A stretch of 32,133 nucleotides of DNA from Lentisphaerota bacterium (GCA_022839525.1 JALHET010000001.1:1-32133), one strand, 5' to 3'. Shown: positions 23,548 through 32,133, counted from the stretch's first letter. Numbers and translations are program-made. The notes: generated by a model not told the origin, from the letters alone.

Positions 23548-24693
23548 TTAACGCTTCCCGCGCTTTTTGAGCGGTTTGCGCGCCAAGTCCAGAAACGGCG
23601 CACGCTTTAGTGCCTCTTCGCAAATGATCGCTTCCTCAGACGGCGCACCCTCCGGCACGGATGGATGAACCGCGGGCGTCGCCCGCCACGTGCCCTTGGG
23701 TTCCGGACGGAGGATCTCCCACAGGCGCTGTTTGAACTGCCCGACCCCTTCGTCCTCTGGATCGATCGCCGAAACCCGCAGCGGCGTGACCCCCGTCTCA
23801 CGGATGAACCGGGGCAGATTCTTGACCGCGTCGTCCTGATCCATCTTGTTGGCCAGCACCAGACACGGGCGTTCCAGCAGATCGGGGTTGTGCTGGCTGA
23901 TCTCCTTGCGCAACGCCAGAAAATCTTTCCACGGCTCCCGGTTGTCGGTGCCCGCCATGTCGACGACATACACCAGCACGCGGGAGCGTGCGATATGCTT
24001 GAGGAACCCCACACCGAGCCCAACGCCGGACGCTGCGCCCTCGACGATTCCCGGCACGTCGGCGACCCGCAGTTGCGAGAAATCGGGGTATTGGATCGTG
24101 CCCACGAGCGGGTTGAGCGTGGTGAACGGATAGTTGGCGATTTTGGGGCGGGCCGCGCTGACGCAGGCCAGCAGCGATGATTTGCCGGCATTGGGGAAAC
24201 CCAGCAGTCCCGCGTCGGCGATGGTTTTCAGCTCCAGCCGCAGGCGGAACTCCTCGCCCGGATCGCCCGGCGTGTGTTCGGTCGGGGCCTGGTGCGTCGA
24301 GGTCTTGAAGTGGACGTTGCCCAAGCCGCCTTTGCCGCCCTTCGCGATCATGACCTCATCGCCATGGCCGATGACATCGGCCAGTTGCGCGCCGGTTTCC
24401 GCATCGTACACCGCCGTGCCGCACGGCACCCGGACGACCAGATCCTTGCCCCTGCGCCCGTACATCTTCTGGCCGCGCCCGGCCACCCCGTCCTCGGCAA
24501 AGAGCTGGGGCGCGAAATAGAGCGCGATCAGGGAATCGACGTCGCGGCTCGCCTTGAAAATGACATGCCCCCCGCGGCCTCCATCGCCGCCGTCGGGGCC
24601 ACCTTTGGGCACACACGCCTCGCGCCGGAAACTGCTGCTCCCGTTGCCGCCCGCACCGGCACGCACATGCACCACAACATGATCGATAAACAT
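23548..24693 (-). CDS. obgE: GTPase Obg (CgtA)
   Basis: A 381-residue essential ribosome-assembly GTPase. ATG 24693 (MFIDHVVVHVRAGAGGNG) matches the start of the glycine-rich Obg fold (1-157). The G domain has G1 GFPNAGKSS, the switch PFTTLNPLVG, G3 DVPGIVEGA, G4 NKMD and the SAID G5 segment. The C-terminus is short and basic (KPLKKRGKR) with no full OCT domain. obgE normally follows rplU-rpmA directly; here it is on the same strand but about 6.4 kb away, separated by three genes on the other strand. It seems to have its own promoter (24736-24764). Confidence 0.97.
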   Translation of the reverse strand: MFIDHVVVHVRAGAGGNGSSSFRREACVPKGGPDGGDGGRGGHVIFKASRDVDSLIALYFAPQLFAEDGVAGRGQKMYGRRGKDLVVRVPCGTAVYDAETGAQLADVIGHGDEVMIAKGGKGGLGNVHFKTSTHQAPTEHTPGDPGEEFRLRLELKTIADAGLLGFPNAGKSSLLACVSAARPKIANYPFTTLNPLVGTIQYPDFSQLRVADVPGIVEGAASGVGLGVGFLKHIARSRVLVYVVDMAGTDNREPWKDFLALRKEISQHNPDLLERPCLVLANKMDQDDAVKNLPRFIRETGVTPLRVSAIDPEDEGVGQFKQRLWEILRPEPKGTWRATPAVHPSVPEGAPSEEAIICEEALKRAPFLDLARKPLKKRGKR

Positions 24694-24735
24694 TCGTGTC
24701 TTCAAGGGTCTCGTGTCTCCATGAAACGCAGGCAT

Positions 24736-24764
24736 AGAATACAATAACCCCCAGAAGGCAACAA
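24736..24764 (-). promoter_or_regulatory. Predicted obgE promoter
   Basis: Minus strand TTGTTG (24764-24759), a 17-bp spacer and TATTCT (24741-24736), about 42 nt before the obgE ATG. It would explain how obgE is expressed after separation from rplU-rpmA. Confidence 0.35.
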
Positions 24765-24948
24765 GAAGCAATACCCTCAAAACGGAACCACGTAACGGGA
24801 AGATGGACAAAAGGCGGTGTTTTTGTCATCCTCTCCCCGTTGTTTCGGGTAAGGCTCGATGCCGTGCCCGATCAATCTCCGGGGGAGACCCGCAAGAGCC
24901 CCAAACATAAAGGCTTTCACGTTATGTTACCCGTCGAGGAGACCTGCC

Positions 24949-26979
24949 ATGAGAACGTTATCCTGCTTGCCCTGGAAAACAGACTGTCCCTCTTTTGTTG
25001 CCGCTGTGACCCTGTGCGCTTGCCTCGGAGGATTGCCCATGCGAACCCGGGCTGAAGAAGAACCGACCCAGTTGTATGCATGTCTTGTGCGACAGGCGCA
25101 GGAGGTCACCAGCCGATCCATATTTGAACTCCCGCCGCTTGGAGCGTGGGAGGAACAGCTTCCCGGAAAACGCCGGAAGTGGCTGGAAATGTTGGGTCTC
25201 GACCCCTTGCCGCCGCGCACGGATCTCAACGTCACGGTGACGGGCACACTCGACCGCGGCGGTTACGTGGTGGAGAAGATGCATTTCCAGCCGGTGCCGG
25301 GCTGCAGGATTGCCGCCAATCTGTATCGCCCGAAAGAGGTAAAGGGCAAACTTCCCGCGGTGGTCTACGTCTGCGGCCATTCGAAGAGGGGCAAGTTCCA
25401 TTATCAGTTTCATCCCCGCTGGTTTGCCGAACACGGCTATGTGGCCATGATCCTTGACCCGATCCAAGTCGGCGAAAACGGCGGCTTCCACCACGGGACC
25501 TATTCAAAGGGCTGGTGGCATTGGTACAGCCAGGGGTATTCGCCCGCCGGGGTCGAGGTGTGGACAGCCATGCGTGCGGCGGATTATCTGCAGACCCGTC
25601 CGGAAGTGGATGCGGAGAGACTCGGCATAACCGGACTGTCGGGCGGCGGGACAATGTCGTGGTTCACAGGAGTGGCCGATCCGCGTTTCAAGGTTGTGGT
25701 CCCGTGCTGTCAGACCGGGAACATGTACCAGCATGTCCGCGACCGGACCATCGACGGCCACTGCGACTGCACGTACTGGGTGAACACCTACGGATGGGAT
25801 TTTCCTGACCTTGCGGGGCTCATCGCCCCTCGCGCGCTTCTGGTCGGCGCGGCGACGGAAGACATTCTCTTCCGGCCTTACGCTTTCCGCGACCTGGTTC
25901 ACCGCGCGCGGCAAGTGTATATTCTCTATGGGTGTGAGGATAAGGTCGGCCTGACCGAAGCGGTCACGCAGCACGGTTACTCGCCGAAGATGCGCCTAGC
26001 CGTTTTCAACTGGTTCGAAAAGCATCTTAAAGGGTCAGACCTCCCGGTGACGGACGACATCGCGGAGACCCCGGAAAAGGATGAGGAACTCGCCGTCTAC
26101 AAGGACATGAAACCGCCTGCCGACGACCGGCTGGAGGGTGTGGACACGTTCTTTATCCCTTTGCCCGGCCTGCCGGAACTCAAAGGCAGGAAAGAGTGGG
26201 AGATCCATCAGGAGACCTGCTTGAAGAAATTGCGCGACCTGACCTTCCGGCAGATCCCGACGGCCATCCCTGTTCCCGACACCTCCTGCAGGCGGCAGGG
26301 GCAGGGCGGCAGCCACCAGTTCCGCACCTACGAATTCCACTCGGAGCCCGGGATGCTGATCCGCGCCCACTTGGCTATCCCGATAGGAGGCCCAAGGCCT
26401 TATCCCCTGGTTGTCGGAGCCATGCAACCGGACGCGCGTTCCCCGTTCTGCGCCGCCGGCGCGGGCAATGCGTCGTTCAGCGCCAATGCGGCGGGATATG
26501 CCTGCGTGGAGGTCCGCGGGACAGGCGGGGGGGCTGTCGGCCCGGGCGTCGAATGGACAGCCCGGCGCGCTTACCCGCTGGTCGGGCAGACCTATTACGA
26601 GCGCAAGACGCTCGACCTGCTGACGGCCATTCAAGCGCTCCGGCAGGAGACGAATGTGAAAGAAATCGTTGTGTACGGGCGGGGCGCCGAGGCGGCCGTG
26701 GCGGTTTATGCGGCCTTGCTCGATCCGGACATTTCGGAAGTCATCCTGCAGGATCCGGTGGTCACGCATTGGAAGGGCGGCCCGGAATTCATGAACGTCC
26801 TTAAAACCGGCGATCTCCCCCACAATCTCGCGCTGGCATTCCCTCGCCCCATTAGCTTCATCGGCACGATGCCGAAAGAATACGAATGGACAAAGCGGTG
26901 CTATGACTCGTGTGGCGAGGGCGGGAAAGTGCGGGTTTTCAATCAACAGGGCAGGTGGAGCCGGTATGCGCACAACTAA
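24949..26979 (+). CDS. Secreted acetyl-xylan-esterase-like alpha/beta hydrolase
   Basis: A 676-residue protein; ATG 24949 follows GAGGAG and opens a signal-like leader (hydrophobic FVAAVTLCACLGGL, then RAEEE). The first alpha/beta-hydrolase domain (about 60-380) has the nucleophile elbow GLSGGG with S231, a GAATEDILF acid loop and TQHGYSP as a candidate His segment. A second hydrolase-like domain (about 500-676) has VVYGRGAEAAVAVYAALL where the elbow Ser is missing, so it is probably non-catalytic. Related two-domain esterases in PVC bacteria deacetylate plant polysaccharides; the substrate here is inferred. Its last 14 bp overlap the ceramidase-like gene. Confidence 0.82.
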   Translation: MRTLSCLPWKTDCPSFVAAVTLCACLGGLPMRTRAEEEPTQLYACLVRQAQEVTSRSIFELPPLGAWEEQLPGKRRKWLEMLGLDPLPPRTDLNVTVTGTLDRGGYVVEKMHFQPVPGCRIAANLYRPKEVKGKLPAVVYVCGHSKRGKFHYQFHPRWFAEHGYVAMILDPIQVGENGGFHHGTYSKGWWHWYSQGYSPAGVEVWTAMRAADYLQTRPEVDAERLGITGLSGGGTMSWFTGVADPRFKVVVPCCQTGNMYQHVRDRTIDGHCDCTYWVNTYGWDFPDLAGLIAPRALLVGAATEDILFRPYAFRDLVHRARQVYILYGCEDKVGLTEAVTQHGYSPKMRLAVFNWFEKHLKGSDLPVTDDIAETPEKDEELAVYKDMKPPADDRLEGVDTFFIPLPGLPELKGRKEWEIHQETCLKKLRDLTFRQIPTAIPVPDTSCRRQGQGGSHQFRTYEFHSEPGMLIRAHLAIPIGGPRPYPLVVGAMQPDARSPFCAAGAGNASFSANAAGYACVEVRGTGGGAVGPGVEWTARRAYPLVGQTYYERKTLDLLTAIQALRQETNVKEIVVYGRGAEAAVAVYAALLDPDISEVILQDPVVTHWKGGPEFMNVLKTGDLPHNLALAFPRPISFIGTMPKEYEWTKRCYDSCGEGGKVRVFNQQGRWSRYAHN

Positions 26980-28438
26980 ACGTTTAAACAGGACATTTGT
27001 GAAACAGGCGGGGCTTGTCGCGGCATGCGTGCTGGGCGTTTGCGTGACGGGTGCGGCGAAAGAAGGCGCCCCGGGCACGCTCCGCGCGGGCGCGGCCAAA
27101 GGGAACATCACGCCTGCGCTGGGCGCAAGCATGTACAGCGGGTTCCTGCCCTTCCCGGCTAAACATGTGCACGACGACCTCTGGGTGCGGTGTCTGGCGC
27201 TGGACGACGGCAAGACGCGTTTGGCCTTTGTCGTGTGCGACGTTCTGGACGTGATGTGGCAGGTGAGCGAGGCGGCGCGGCAGCGGATTGAGCAGGAGAC
27301 CGGTTTGCCGGCAGGACACGTGCTCATTTCCGCGACGCATACCCACACGTCGCACGACGTGGTGGGCGACCGCTTCGTCGTCACGCCGGAGCTGAACGAG
27401 GTTCAGGAGGTTCTGGTGCGCCGCATCGCGGACACCGTGCGCTGCGCGATCAACAACCTTGAGCCTGCCCGCATCGGCTGGGGCACCGCATCCGAGCCGC
27501 GCCACGTTTTCAACCGCCGCTGGTATCTGAAGCCCGGCACCGTGCCGGCGACGCCCTTCGGCGGCACGAACGATCTGGTCAAGATGAACCCTGGACGGCT
27601 CAACCCGAATCTGGTCAAGCCGGCCGGGCCGACCGATCCAGAGATCGGCGTGATCGCCGTGCAGACGGCTGGCGGGCGGCCGCTCGCCCTTTTCGCGAAT
27701 TACGCATTGCACTATGTGGGGGGCAATCCCGCCTCCGACATCTCGGCCGACTATTACGGGATGTTCAACGACCGCGTCCAGCAGTTGCTGGGCGCGGACC
27801 GGCAAGACCCGCCCTTCGTCTCCCTCATGAGCAACGGCGCGAGCGGCGACATCAACAACATCGATGTCACCAAGCCCGCCGCGAAGCTGCCGGCTTACGC
27901 GAAAATGCGGATCGTTGCAGACGACGTGGCGCAGAAGGCGTGCGCGGTCTACCAGGCGATGCGGTGGCACGACCGTGTGCCGCTCGGCGTGTCATTCGAG
28001 AAAATCGATCTCCCGTACCGGCGTCCGACACCGGAACAGCTCGCGTGGGCCAAGGGCATCCTCGCCTCGCTCGCGCCGGGCAAAAAACCGGAAACGTGGT
28101 CGGGCATCTACGCCGAACGCCTTTTGCGGATGGACGCCATGCCTGCGCGCTGGGGGTTCCCGCTGCAGGCTTTCCGCATCGGCGCCGTCGGCATCGCGAC
28201 GTTCCCGAACGACACCTTTTGCGAGGTCGGGCTGGAACTGAAACGCCGCAGCCCGTTCAAACCGACATTTGTCGTGTCGCATGCGCACGGCTATTTCGGC
28301 TATCTGCCGACCGTGGAGCACCACGCGCTCGGCGGTTACGAGACCTGGCCCGGCTCCAGCCGGCTGGAGCCCGATGCCGCCCCTCAAATGATCGACCGCC
28401 TGCTGTCCATGCTCAACCGCCTCCAGAAAGGCGAGTGA
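26966..28438 (+). CDS. Neutral/alkaline ceramidase-like hydrolase, secreted
   Basis: A 490-residue protein starting at ATG 26966, inside the previous gene, with GGTGGAG upstream. A signal peptide (about 1-31) is followed by LRAGAAKGNITPALGASMYSG, the usual opening of the neutral/alkaline non-lysosomal ceramidase N-terminal domain. ISATHTHTSHD (zinc-binding His cluster) and FANYALHYVGG give the metal site, and SLMSNGASGDINN the active-site Ser region. Many PVC homologues are single-domain and probably act on other amides or esters, so ceramide as substrate is uncertain. The overlap with the esterase gene implies joint translation. Confidence 0.85.
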   Translation: MRTTKRLNRTFVKQAGLVAACVLGVCVTGAAKEGAPGTLRAGAAKGNITPALGASMYSGFLPFPAKHVHDDLWVRCLALDDGKTRLAFVVCDVLDVMWQVSEAARQRIEQETGLPAGHVLISATHTHTSHDVVGDRFVVTPELNEVQEVLVRRIADTVRCAINNLEPARIGWGTASEPRHVFNRRWYLKPGTVPATPFGGTNDLVKMNPGRLNPNLVKPAGPTDPEIGVIAVQTAGGRPLALFANYALHYVGGNPASDISADYYGMFNDRVQQLLGADRQDPPFVSLMSNGASGDINNIDVTKPAAKLPAYAKMRIVADDVAQKACAVYQAMRWHDRVPLGVSFEKIDLPYRRPTPEQLAWAKGILASLAPGKKPETWSGIYAERLLRMDAMPARWGFPLQAFRIGAVGIATFPNDTFCEVGLELKRRSPFKPTFVVSHAHGYFGYLPTVEHHALGGYETWPGSSRLEPDAAPQMIDRLLSMLNRLQKGE

Positions 28439-28471
28439 GCGGCAGGGGCAACACAACACGGAAGGGAACTC

Positions 28472-30916
28472 ATGGACAGGTTTTTTTTGAAAGAACGCCC
28501 GAACGGAAATTTAAGCGCCGCACGAATCGTTCTGGCACTGGCGGGCATGGGCATTGCCCTCGGCATCAGGGCTCAATCCGAGAATGGCTCGTGGCTGGTC
28601 TCGGCAAACAGCGTAGCCTGCGACAACGGAGCGCTCAGGCTCGCTTGGGTTAGCCGGACACTGTTGGAAGAAACCTTCCCCAACGGGACCGGCACGTGGC
28701 AGACCGAAAACTACGACCAGGCGCTGACGTTCGAACGGCAACAGGAAGCCGGCGTGTCGTACCTTTCCATTCGCCGGAACGGGGAAAAGCGCGACACGGC
28801 TTTCACTGTTTTTTCGCGCGCCGTCACGGTCACGCCGGGCACGTTTTTCGACCTGCGCATCATCGCGCGCGGCGAATCGGTTTTTGCGCGGCCGAAAGGC
28901 CATGCCGGCAAATATGAGATGTGTATCCAATGGTATGCGGCGGACGGCCAGCCGGCGGGGGCGCTGCCTTTCGGACTCGACTGCCAAACGGACGTGTGGC
29001 AAGAGACCCGCGTCTCGGGCACCGTGCCCGCCGGCGCCGTCAGCGCCGTCATCCGCATCGGTGCGGACTCGCCCAACATCACTCCCGGCCAACCGCTGGA
29101 CATCCGGAACGTGGTTTTTTCCGCGCAAACGCCCGGCGAGTTCATGACGGCGGGAGAGGCGGTCTCGCGCCCGTTCCCCGTCACGGCCTCCCCGTCCGGA
29201 ATCCGGTGGCAGGCCGTCTGTCCGCCAGGCACGCGGGTGACGTTCCAGATTTCATCCGCCCCCGATGACAACGGCACGCCCGGCGCGTGGTCGCCCTTCA
29301 TCGGCCCCGACGGCACGGCCTCCGGTTCGTTCGAGAAGCCCGGGCAACCCCTGCCGCCGTTGGCGGGAACAGCCCGCTGGCTGCGTTACCGCGCGCGTCT
29401 GGCTTCCGGCAATGCCGCCCACAGCCCGGTCTTGAGCCGGGTCATGATCGGAACCGCCGAAGATGGCGCTTGGGACGGCGTGGACCGCACGCCTCCGGCG
29501 CTGGAGACGCTCAGCCCGAAACTGACGGAAGACGCGCAGTCCCCCATCATCTTCCGCGTATCTGACCCGACGGGCATAAACGCCTCCACACTCCGTTTTT
29601 GGGTGGACGGCAAAGAAGAGACCCAAAGCCTCCAGCGGAAAAACGGGACGCTTGTTTTCACGCCTAAAACGCCTTTCTCGCCAAACGGGAAAGCGCGCGA
29701 CCCGTCAGACATCCCGCCCAACCTGCACCACGCGCGCGTGGAGGTTGAGGATCAGGCCGGCAACCGCCTGCAAGAAAGCTGGCCGCTACTCATCGGCAGG
29801 CGGGACACGCGGAACCGGGTCACCCTGAGAAAAGACGGCGCCGTGCTCATCGACAAAAAACCCTTTTTCCCGATCGGGATCTATGCGGTCTGGAAAAAGG
29901 CCTTCAACAGCAACAGCTTTGACCGCGCCTTCGCGGAGTTGAAAGCCAACGGGTTCAATGTCGCCCACACCTATAACTCGAAGCGCACGGCCGATTTCCG
30001 GGAGTTCATGGACTCCGCCGCCCGCCACGGCATCCGCCTGTTCCTCTCTTCGGGACAGGGCGCGAACCGTATGGACGTACAGACGGTGCTTGAGGATGTC
30101 GCCCGCGAGCGGTCGCACCCTGCCGTGCTGGCTTGGTATCTGGCCGACGACACTTCCGCGTATGTCTCGCCCCGTGACTTGACCAGGCTCTCGGAAGCCA
30201 TCCGCGCGATAGACCCCGACCACATCACCGTTCAGGCCGACGGCGTTGGACACCCCCCCTCCTCGAATTACGCCGCGTTTGTCGGCGCGACCGACGGGTT
30301 CCTTCCGGAAATCTATCCGATCCGGGGGGATGACAATGTGCCGCAGGTCATCACCGACATGCAGACGTTACGGGCAGACATTCAAGCGGTGGGCAATCCG
30401 GTTAAAACCGTCTGGCCGATCATCCAGTATTTTGAGGGCTGGGGCTGGCCGCGCTTCCCTACCGCAGAAGAATTGCGGGCCATGAGTTTCCTTGCGCTGA
30501 TCCACGGCGCGAATGGCATCACATGGTACACCTACGGCGGACGGGATAAAAACCACGGCGCGACCCATACCGCGGAAACCTGGCGCACGATGTGTAGGGT
30601 TTCCAAAGAAATCAGCGGCTTGCAAGCCGTGCTGTTGTCCGAGTCGGGCGAGACGCCGCACGTGACCATCACCGAGGGGCCGCAGAAAGACAGCCAAGGC
30701 CATCCCGCCATCAGCGTTTTGGGGAAACGTTACCAAGGCAACCTTTATCTGCTCTGCGCCAACTCGGCCAAAGCGGAGGTCAAAGCCGCCTTCACTTTCC
30801 CGGACGCGAAAAAGGTCATGGACAGGCAGGAGCCGACACGCGCGCTCACCTTCGCAAAGGGCGTGCTGACCGACACGTTCCCGCCTTACGGTGTCCGCGT
30901 CTATACGGTGGAATGA
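28472..30916 (+). CDS. Secreted multidomain glycosidase-like protein (TIM barrel)
   Basis: An 814-residue protein with a signal-type hydrophobic segment (about 17-34, ending IRAQ) and GGAAGGGAAC before the start. Residues 50-215 look like a carbohydrate-binding beta-sandwich and 220-440 like Ig/fibronectin-type modules (PPALETLSPKLTEDAQSPIIFRVSD). From about 455 (KDGAVLIDKKPFFPIGIYAVW) a GH2-like TIM barrel begins. SHPAVLAWYLADDTSAY (about 548-564) sits where related proteins carry ADEP, so the usual catalytic Glu is Asp. FLPEIYPI follows later. Probably acts on extracellular polysaccharide; activity uncertain. Last of three co-directional secreted-enzyme genes. Confidence 0.72.
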   Translation: MDRFFLKERPNGNLSAARIVLALAGMGIALGIRAQSENGSWLVSANSVACDNGALRLAWVSRTLLEETFPNGTGTWQTENYDQALTFERQQEAGVSYLSIRRNGEKRDTAFTVFSRAVTVTPGTFFDLRIIARGESVFARPKGHAGKYEMCIQWYAADGQPAGALPFGLDCQTDVWQETRVSGTVPAGAVSAVIRIGADSPNITPGQPLDIRNVVFSAQTPGEFMTAGEAVSRPFPVTASPSGIRWQAVCPPGTRVTFQISSAPDDNGTPGAWSPFIGPDGTASGSFEKPGQPLPPLAGTARWLRYRARLASGNAAHSPVLSRVMIGTAEDGAWDGVDRTPPALETLSPKLTEDAQSPIIFRVSDPTGINASTLRFWVDGKEETQSLQRKNGTLVFTPKTPFSPNGKARDPSDIPPNLHHARVEVEDQAGNRLQESWPLLIGRRDTRNRVTLRKDGAVLIDKKPFFPIGIYAVWKKAFNSNSFDRAFAELKANGFNVAHTYNSKRTADFREFMDSAARHGIRLFLSSGQGANRMDVQTVLEDVARERSHPAVLAWYLADDTSAYVSPRDLTRLSEAIRAIDPDHITVQADGVGHPPSSNYAAFVGATDGFLPEIYPIRGDDNVPQVITDMQTLRADIQAVGNPVKTVWPIIQYFEGWGWPRFPTAEELRAMSFLALIHGANGITWYTYGGRDKNHGATHTAETWRTMCRVSKEISGLQAVLLSESGETPHVTITEGPQKDSQGHPAISVLGKRYQGNLYLLCANSAKAEVKAAFTFPDAKKVMDRQEPTRALTFAKGVLTDTFPPYGVRVYTVE

Positions 30917-31079
30917 GATCGGCACGCCGCAGACACAGAAAAGGCGTTCCGCGCCGGAAAACCATGTTCCCGCACAAAACGCCCACCGGTCTGCACAACT
31001 CCCGCTCGCGGACAAAAACCCGACTCAACCTCAAAAGGTCTGGTCTTCGCGAGGCTGCCCGCAAAAGGAACCGTCCCGC

Positions 31080-31325
31080 CTACTTCGCCGCGGCTGTGGG
31101 AAGGATGCTGACCACCTTGCCGTCTTTCATAAACTTAACGGAACCGTCCACCAAAGCGAACAGCGTGAAATCGCGCCCGCACCCGACATTCTCGCCGGGA
31201 TGAACCTTGGTTCCGCGCTGACGGACAAGGATCGAGCCTGCCCGGACAACCTGACCGTCATAACGCTTCACGCCCAAACGCTTGGAGTTGCTGTCACGAC
31301 CGTTTCTTGCTGCTGAACCTGCCAT
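31080..31325 (-). CDS. rpmA: 50S ribosomal protein bL27
   Basis: An 81-residue ribosomal protein near the peptidyl-transferase centre. [30 protein letters not shown] and [21 protein letters not shown] are diagnostic. The N-terminus is the non-extended type (no Firmicutes-style propeptide). It begins 17 bp after rplU with GGAGGAGAG between. Downstream 30917-31079 contains no gene and no clear U-tract terminator. obgE, the normal next gene, is missing here. Confidence 0.97.
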   Translation of the reverse strand: MAGSAARNGRDSNSKRLGVKRYDGQVVRAGSILVRQRGTKVHPGENVGCGRDFTLFALVDGSVKFMKDGKVVSILPTAAAK

Positions 31326-31342
31326 AAATCACTCTCCTCCGT

Positions 31343-31657
31343 TTAGGCGATCGCCTTAACCGACGCAACCGTCAACTCCTGACGGTGTCCAACCCTGCGC
31401 GAATACCCCTTGCGCCGTTTCTTTTTGAAGTTGATCAGCTTTACGCCACGCTTGTGCCCAACCACCGTAAGGGTCACCTTCGCGCCTTGAACGTACGGCA
31501 TGCCGATCTTCAACTCCTTGCCGTCCGAAACGGCCACGACCGAATCCAATTCCAGGTCGCTTCCAACTTCGGCGTCCAGAAGTTCCACCTCAATCGTGTC
31601 GCCTACGCAGACACGATACTGCTTGCCACCGGTCTCTAAAACCGCATACGCATCCAT
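31343..31657 (-). CDS. rplU: 50S ribosomal protein bL21
   Basis: A 104-residue ribosomal protein binding 23S rRNA. MDAYAVLETGGKQYRVCVGD at the N-terminus and KRRKGYSRRVGHRQELTVASVKAI at the C-terminus are typical. It is the first gene of the rplU-rpmA unit, transcribed leftward from a strong predicted promoter at 31728-31757. GAAGG lies about 9 nt before the ATG. Confidence 0.97.
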   Translation of the reverse strand: MDAYAVLETGGKQYRVCVGDTIEVELLDAEVGSDLELDSVVAVSDGKELKIGMPYVQGAKVTLTVVGHKRGVKLINFKKKRRKGYSRRVGHRQELTVASVKAIA

Positions 31658-31705
31658 GTTATGACCCTTCGTCAGATGAGGAATTCGCCAGTTCCGGGAA
31701 CCTTC

Positions 31706-31746
31706 TACCGGAATGAATAGAACAGTTAATTTATCCGATTCCGGTA
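31706..31746. promoter_or_regulatory. Operator-like 9-bp inverted repeat over the rplU promoter
   Basis: TACCGGAAT (31706-31714) and ATTCCGGTA (31738-31746) are perfect inverted arms separated by 23 bp. One arm lies in the spacer between -35 and -10 and the other just downstream of the predicted transcript start. This fits a dimeric regulator or a looped operator; no regulator is identified. Confidence 0.5.
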
Positions 31747-31757
31747 TGGGCTGTCAA
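31728..31757 (-). promoter_or_regulatory. Predicted rplU-rpmA promoter
   Basis: Minus strand TTGACA (31757-31752, perfect), an 18-bp spacer and TAAATT (31733-31728). The transcript start would be near 31721, giving about 64 nt of leader before rplU. Confidence 0.6.
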
Positions 31758-32087
31758 GTGACCCTTTTTGGAAAATATCCCAAAAAACTGACGCCCGCCG
31801 CTCTCGCACTTTGAACGCGGTTTGGCTATTATTCTTTGCAGTGGTTTCCTCCGTTTTTTTCTCATCCCGCACGATACAGGATTAACAGAACCGGAACCGC
31901 CATTTCACTTACAGAGACACCCGGTTTTTGACGAACCCCTTTGTTTTCGGTATTGATCTCGCTAGGCAACCGAAAAACTTGGGGATAGTCCATCATTCGT
32001 GACCGCCGCGAACGTCTCCCAACGGGGAGAGGTTCGGAGCACTGCCGGAAACTGCAGGGCGCATGTTCGCGAATGTATGTTTCCCCG
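31758..32087. other. Spacer without a recognised gene
   Basis: No convincing ORF. It contains a 6-bp hairpin (32015-32030, TCTCCC-AACG-GGGAGA) lacking a U tract. An open frame on the minus strand (31862-32128) shows no conserved sequence or ribosome-binding site. Confidence 0.5.
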
Positions 32088-32133
32088 TCATGTAAAGTTC
32101 GCGCCGACGATCTCGCCCGTGGCGGCATCGACG
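32088..32133 (-). CDS. C-terminal end of a gene cut by the window edge
   Basis: On the minus strand the last codons read VDAATGEIVGANFT and a TGA at 32090-32088. The bias (GCC, GGC, GAG, ATC) is like real genes here, and VDAATGEIVG resembles the closing strand of PepSY-like or similar small domains. Too short to assign; the body of the gene lies outside the window. Confidence 0.35.
   Translation of the reverse strand, partial: VDAATGEIVGANFT

Noticed and set aside
31862..32128. 88-codon minus-strand frame left of the window edge
   Set aside because: No conserved sequence or ribosome-binding site, and it conflicts with the better-supported partial gene end at 32088.

Overview
This is a GC-rich bacterial chromosome segment. 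It mixes core housekeeping genes with many secreted or Tat-exported enzymes: three Gfo/Idh/MocA oxidoreductases, an agarase-like glycosidase, a second TIM-barrel glycosidase-like protein, an acetyl-xylan-esterase-like protein, a ceramidase-like protein and an alkaline phosphatase. Together with intergenic repeats of the CACGAAGG and GAAC...CAAC type, this suggests the PVC superphylum, most likely Kiritimatiellota or a nearby Verrucomicrobia/Lentisphaerae lineage. That placement is inference; no rRNA, tRNA or CRISPR array was found.

Layout. 1-2322 (-): two Gfo/Idh/MocA oxidoreductases, the promoter-distal one cut by the window edge. 2649-6173 (+): tlyA, nadK, then a leucine-rich leader peptide with an attenuator-like fold and leuA. 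6240-6289: a 22-bp hairpin just after leuA. 6439-8838 (+): a DUF493 protein, a UgpC/MsmK-type ABC ATPase, nadD and rsfS. 8804-9816 (-): an ECF sigma factor and a membrane-anchored partner. 9943-10038 (+): a 31-aa ORF with a near-ideal Shine-Dalgarno. 10.2-15.9 kb is an accessory zone: a large glycosidase, three copies of a 23-bp REP-like motif with a decayed transposase start, a two-gene AAA ATPase plus DUF4276 (Toprim-like) module resembling anti-phage systems, and a hairpin-rich spacer. 15.9-18.5 kb: a small Cys-rich protein, mutY, an ArgA-like acetyltransferase and an SDR. 18.6-20.6 kb (+): a NarL-type response regulator with a third Tat oxidoreductase. 20.6-24.7 kb: alkaline phosphatase, a fumarylacetoacetase-family hydrolase and obgE. 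24.9-30.9 kb (+): three secreted enzymes. 31.1-31.7 kb (-): rpmA and rplU, followed by the last codons of another gene at the right edge.

How it fits together. The usual rplU-rpmA-obgE cluster is recognisable but split by about 6 kb of secreted-enzyme genes on the opposite strand, and obgE seems to have its own promoter. leuA appears controlled by classical attenuation: a 26-codon leader with five Leu codons, mutually exclusive hairpins and a U-tracted terminator. Several promoters put the predicted transcription start almost on the start codon, suggesting leaderless mRNAs. The best candidates for new biology are the leaderless leu attenuator, the ATPase/DUF4276 module beside mobile-element debris, and the intergenic hairpins whose mismatches become G-U pairs on one strand only.
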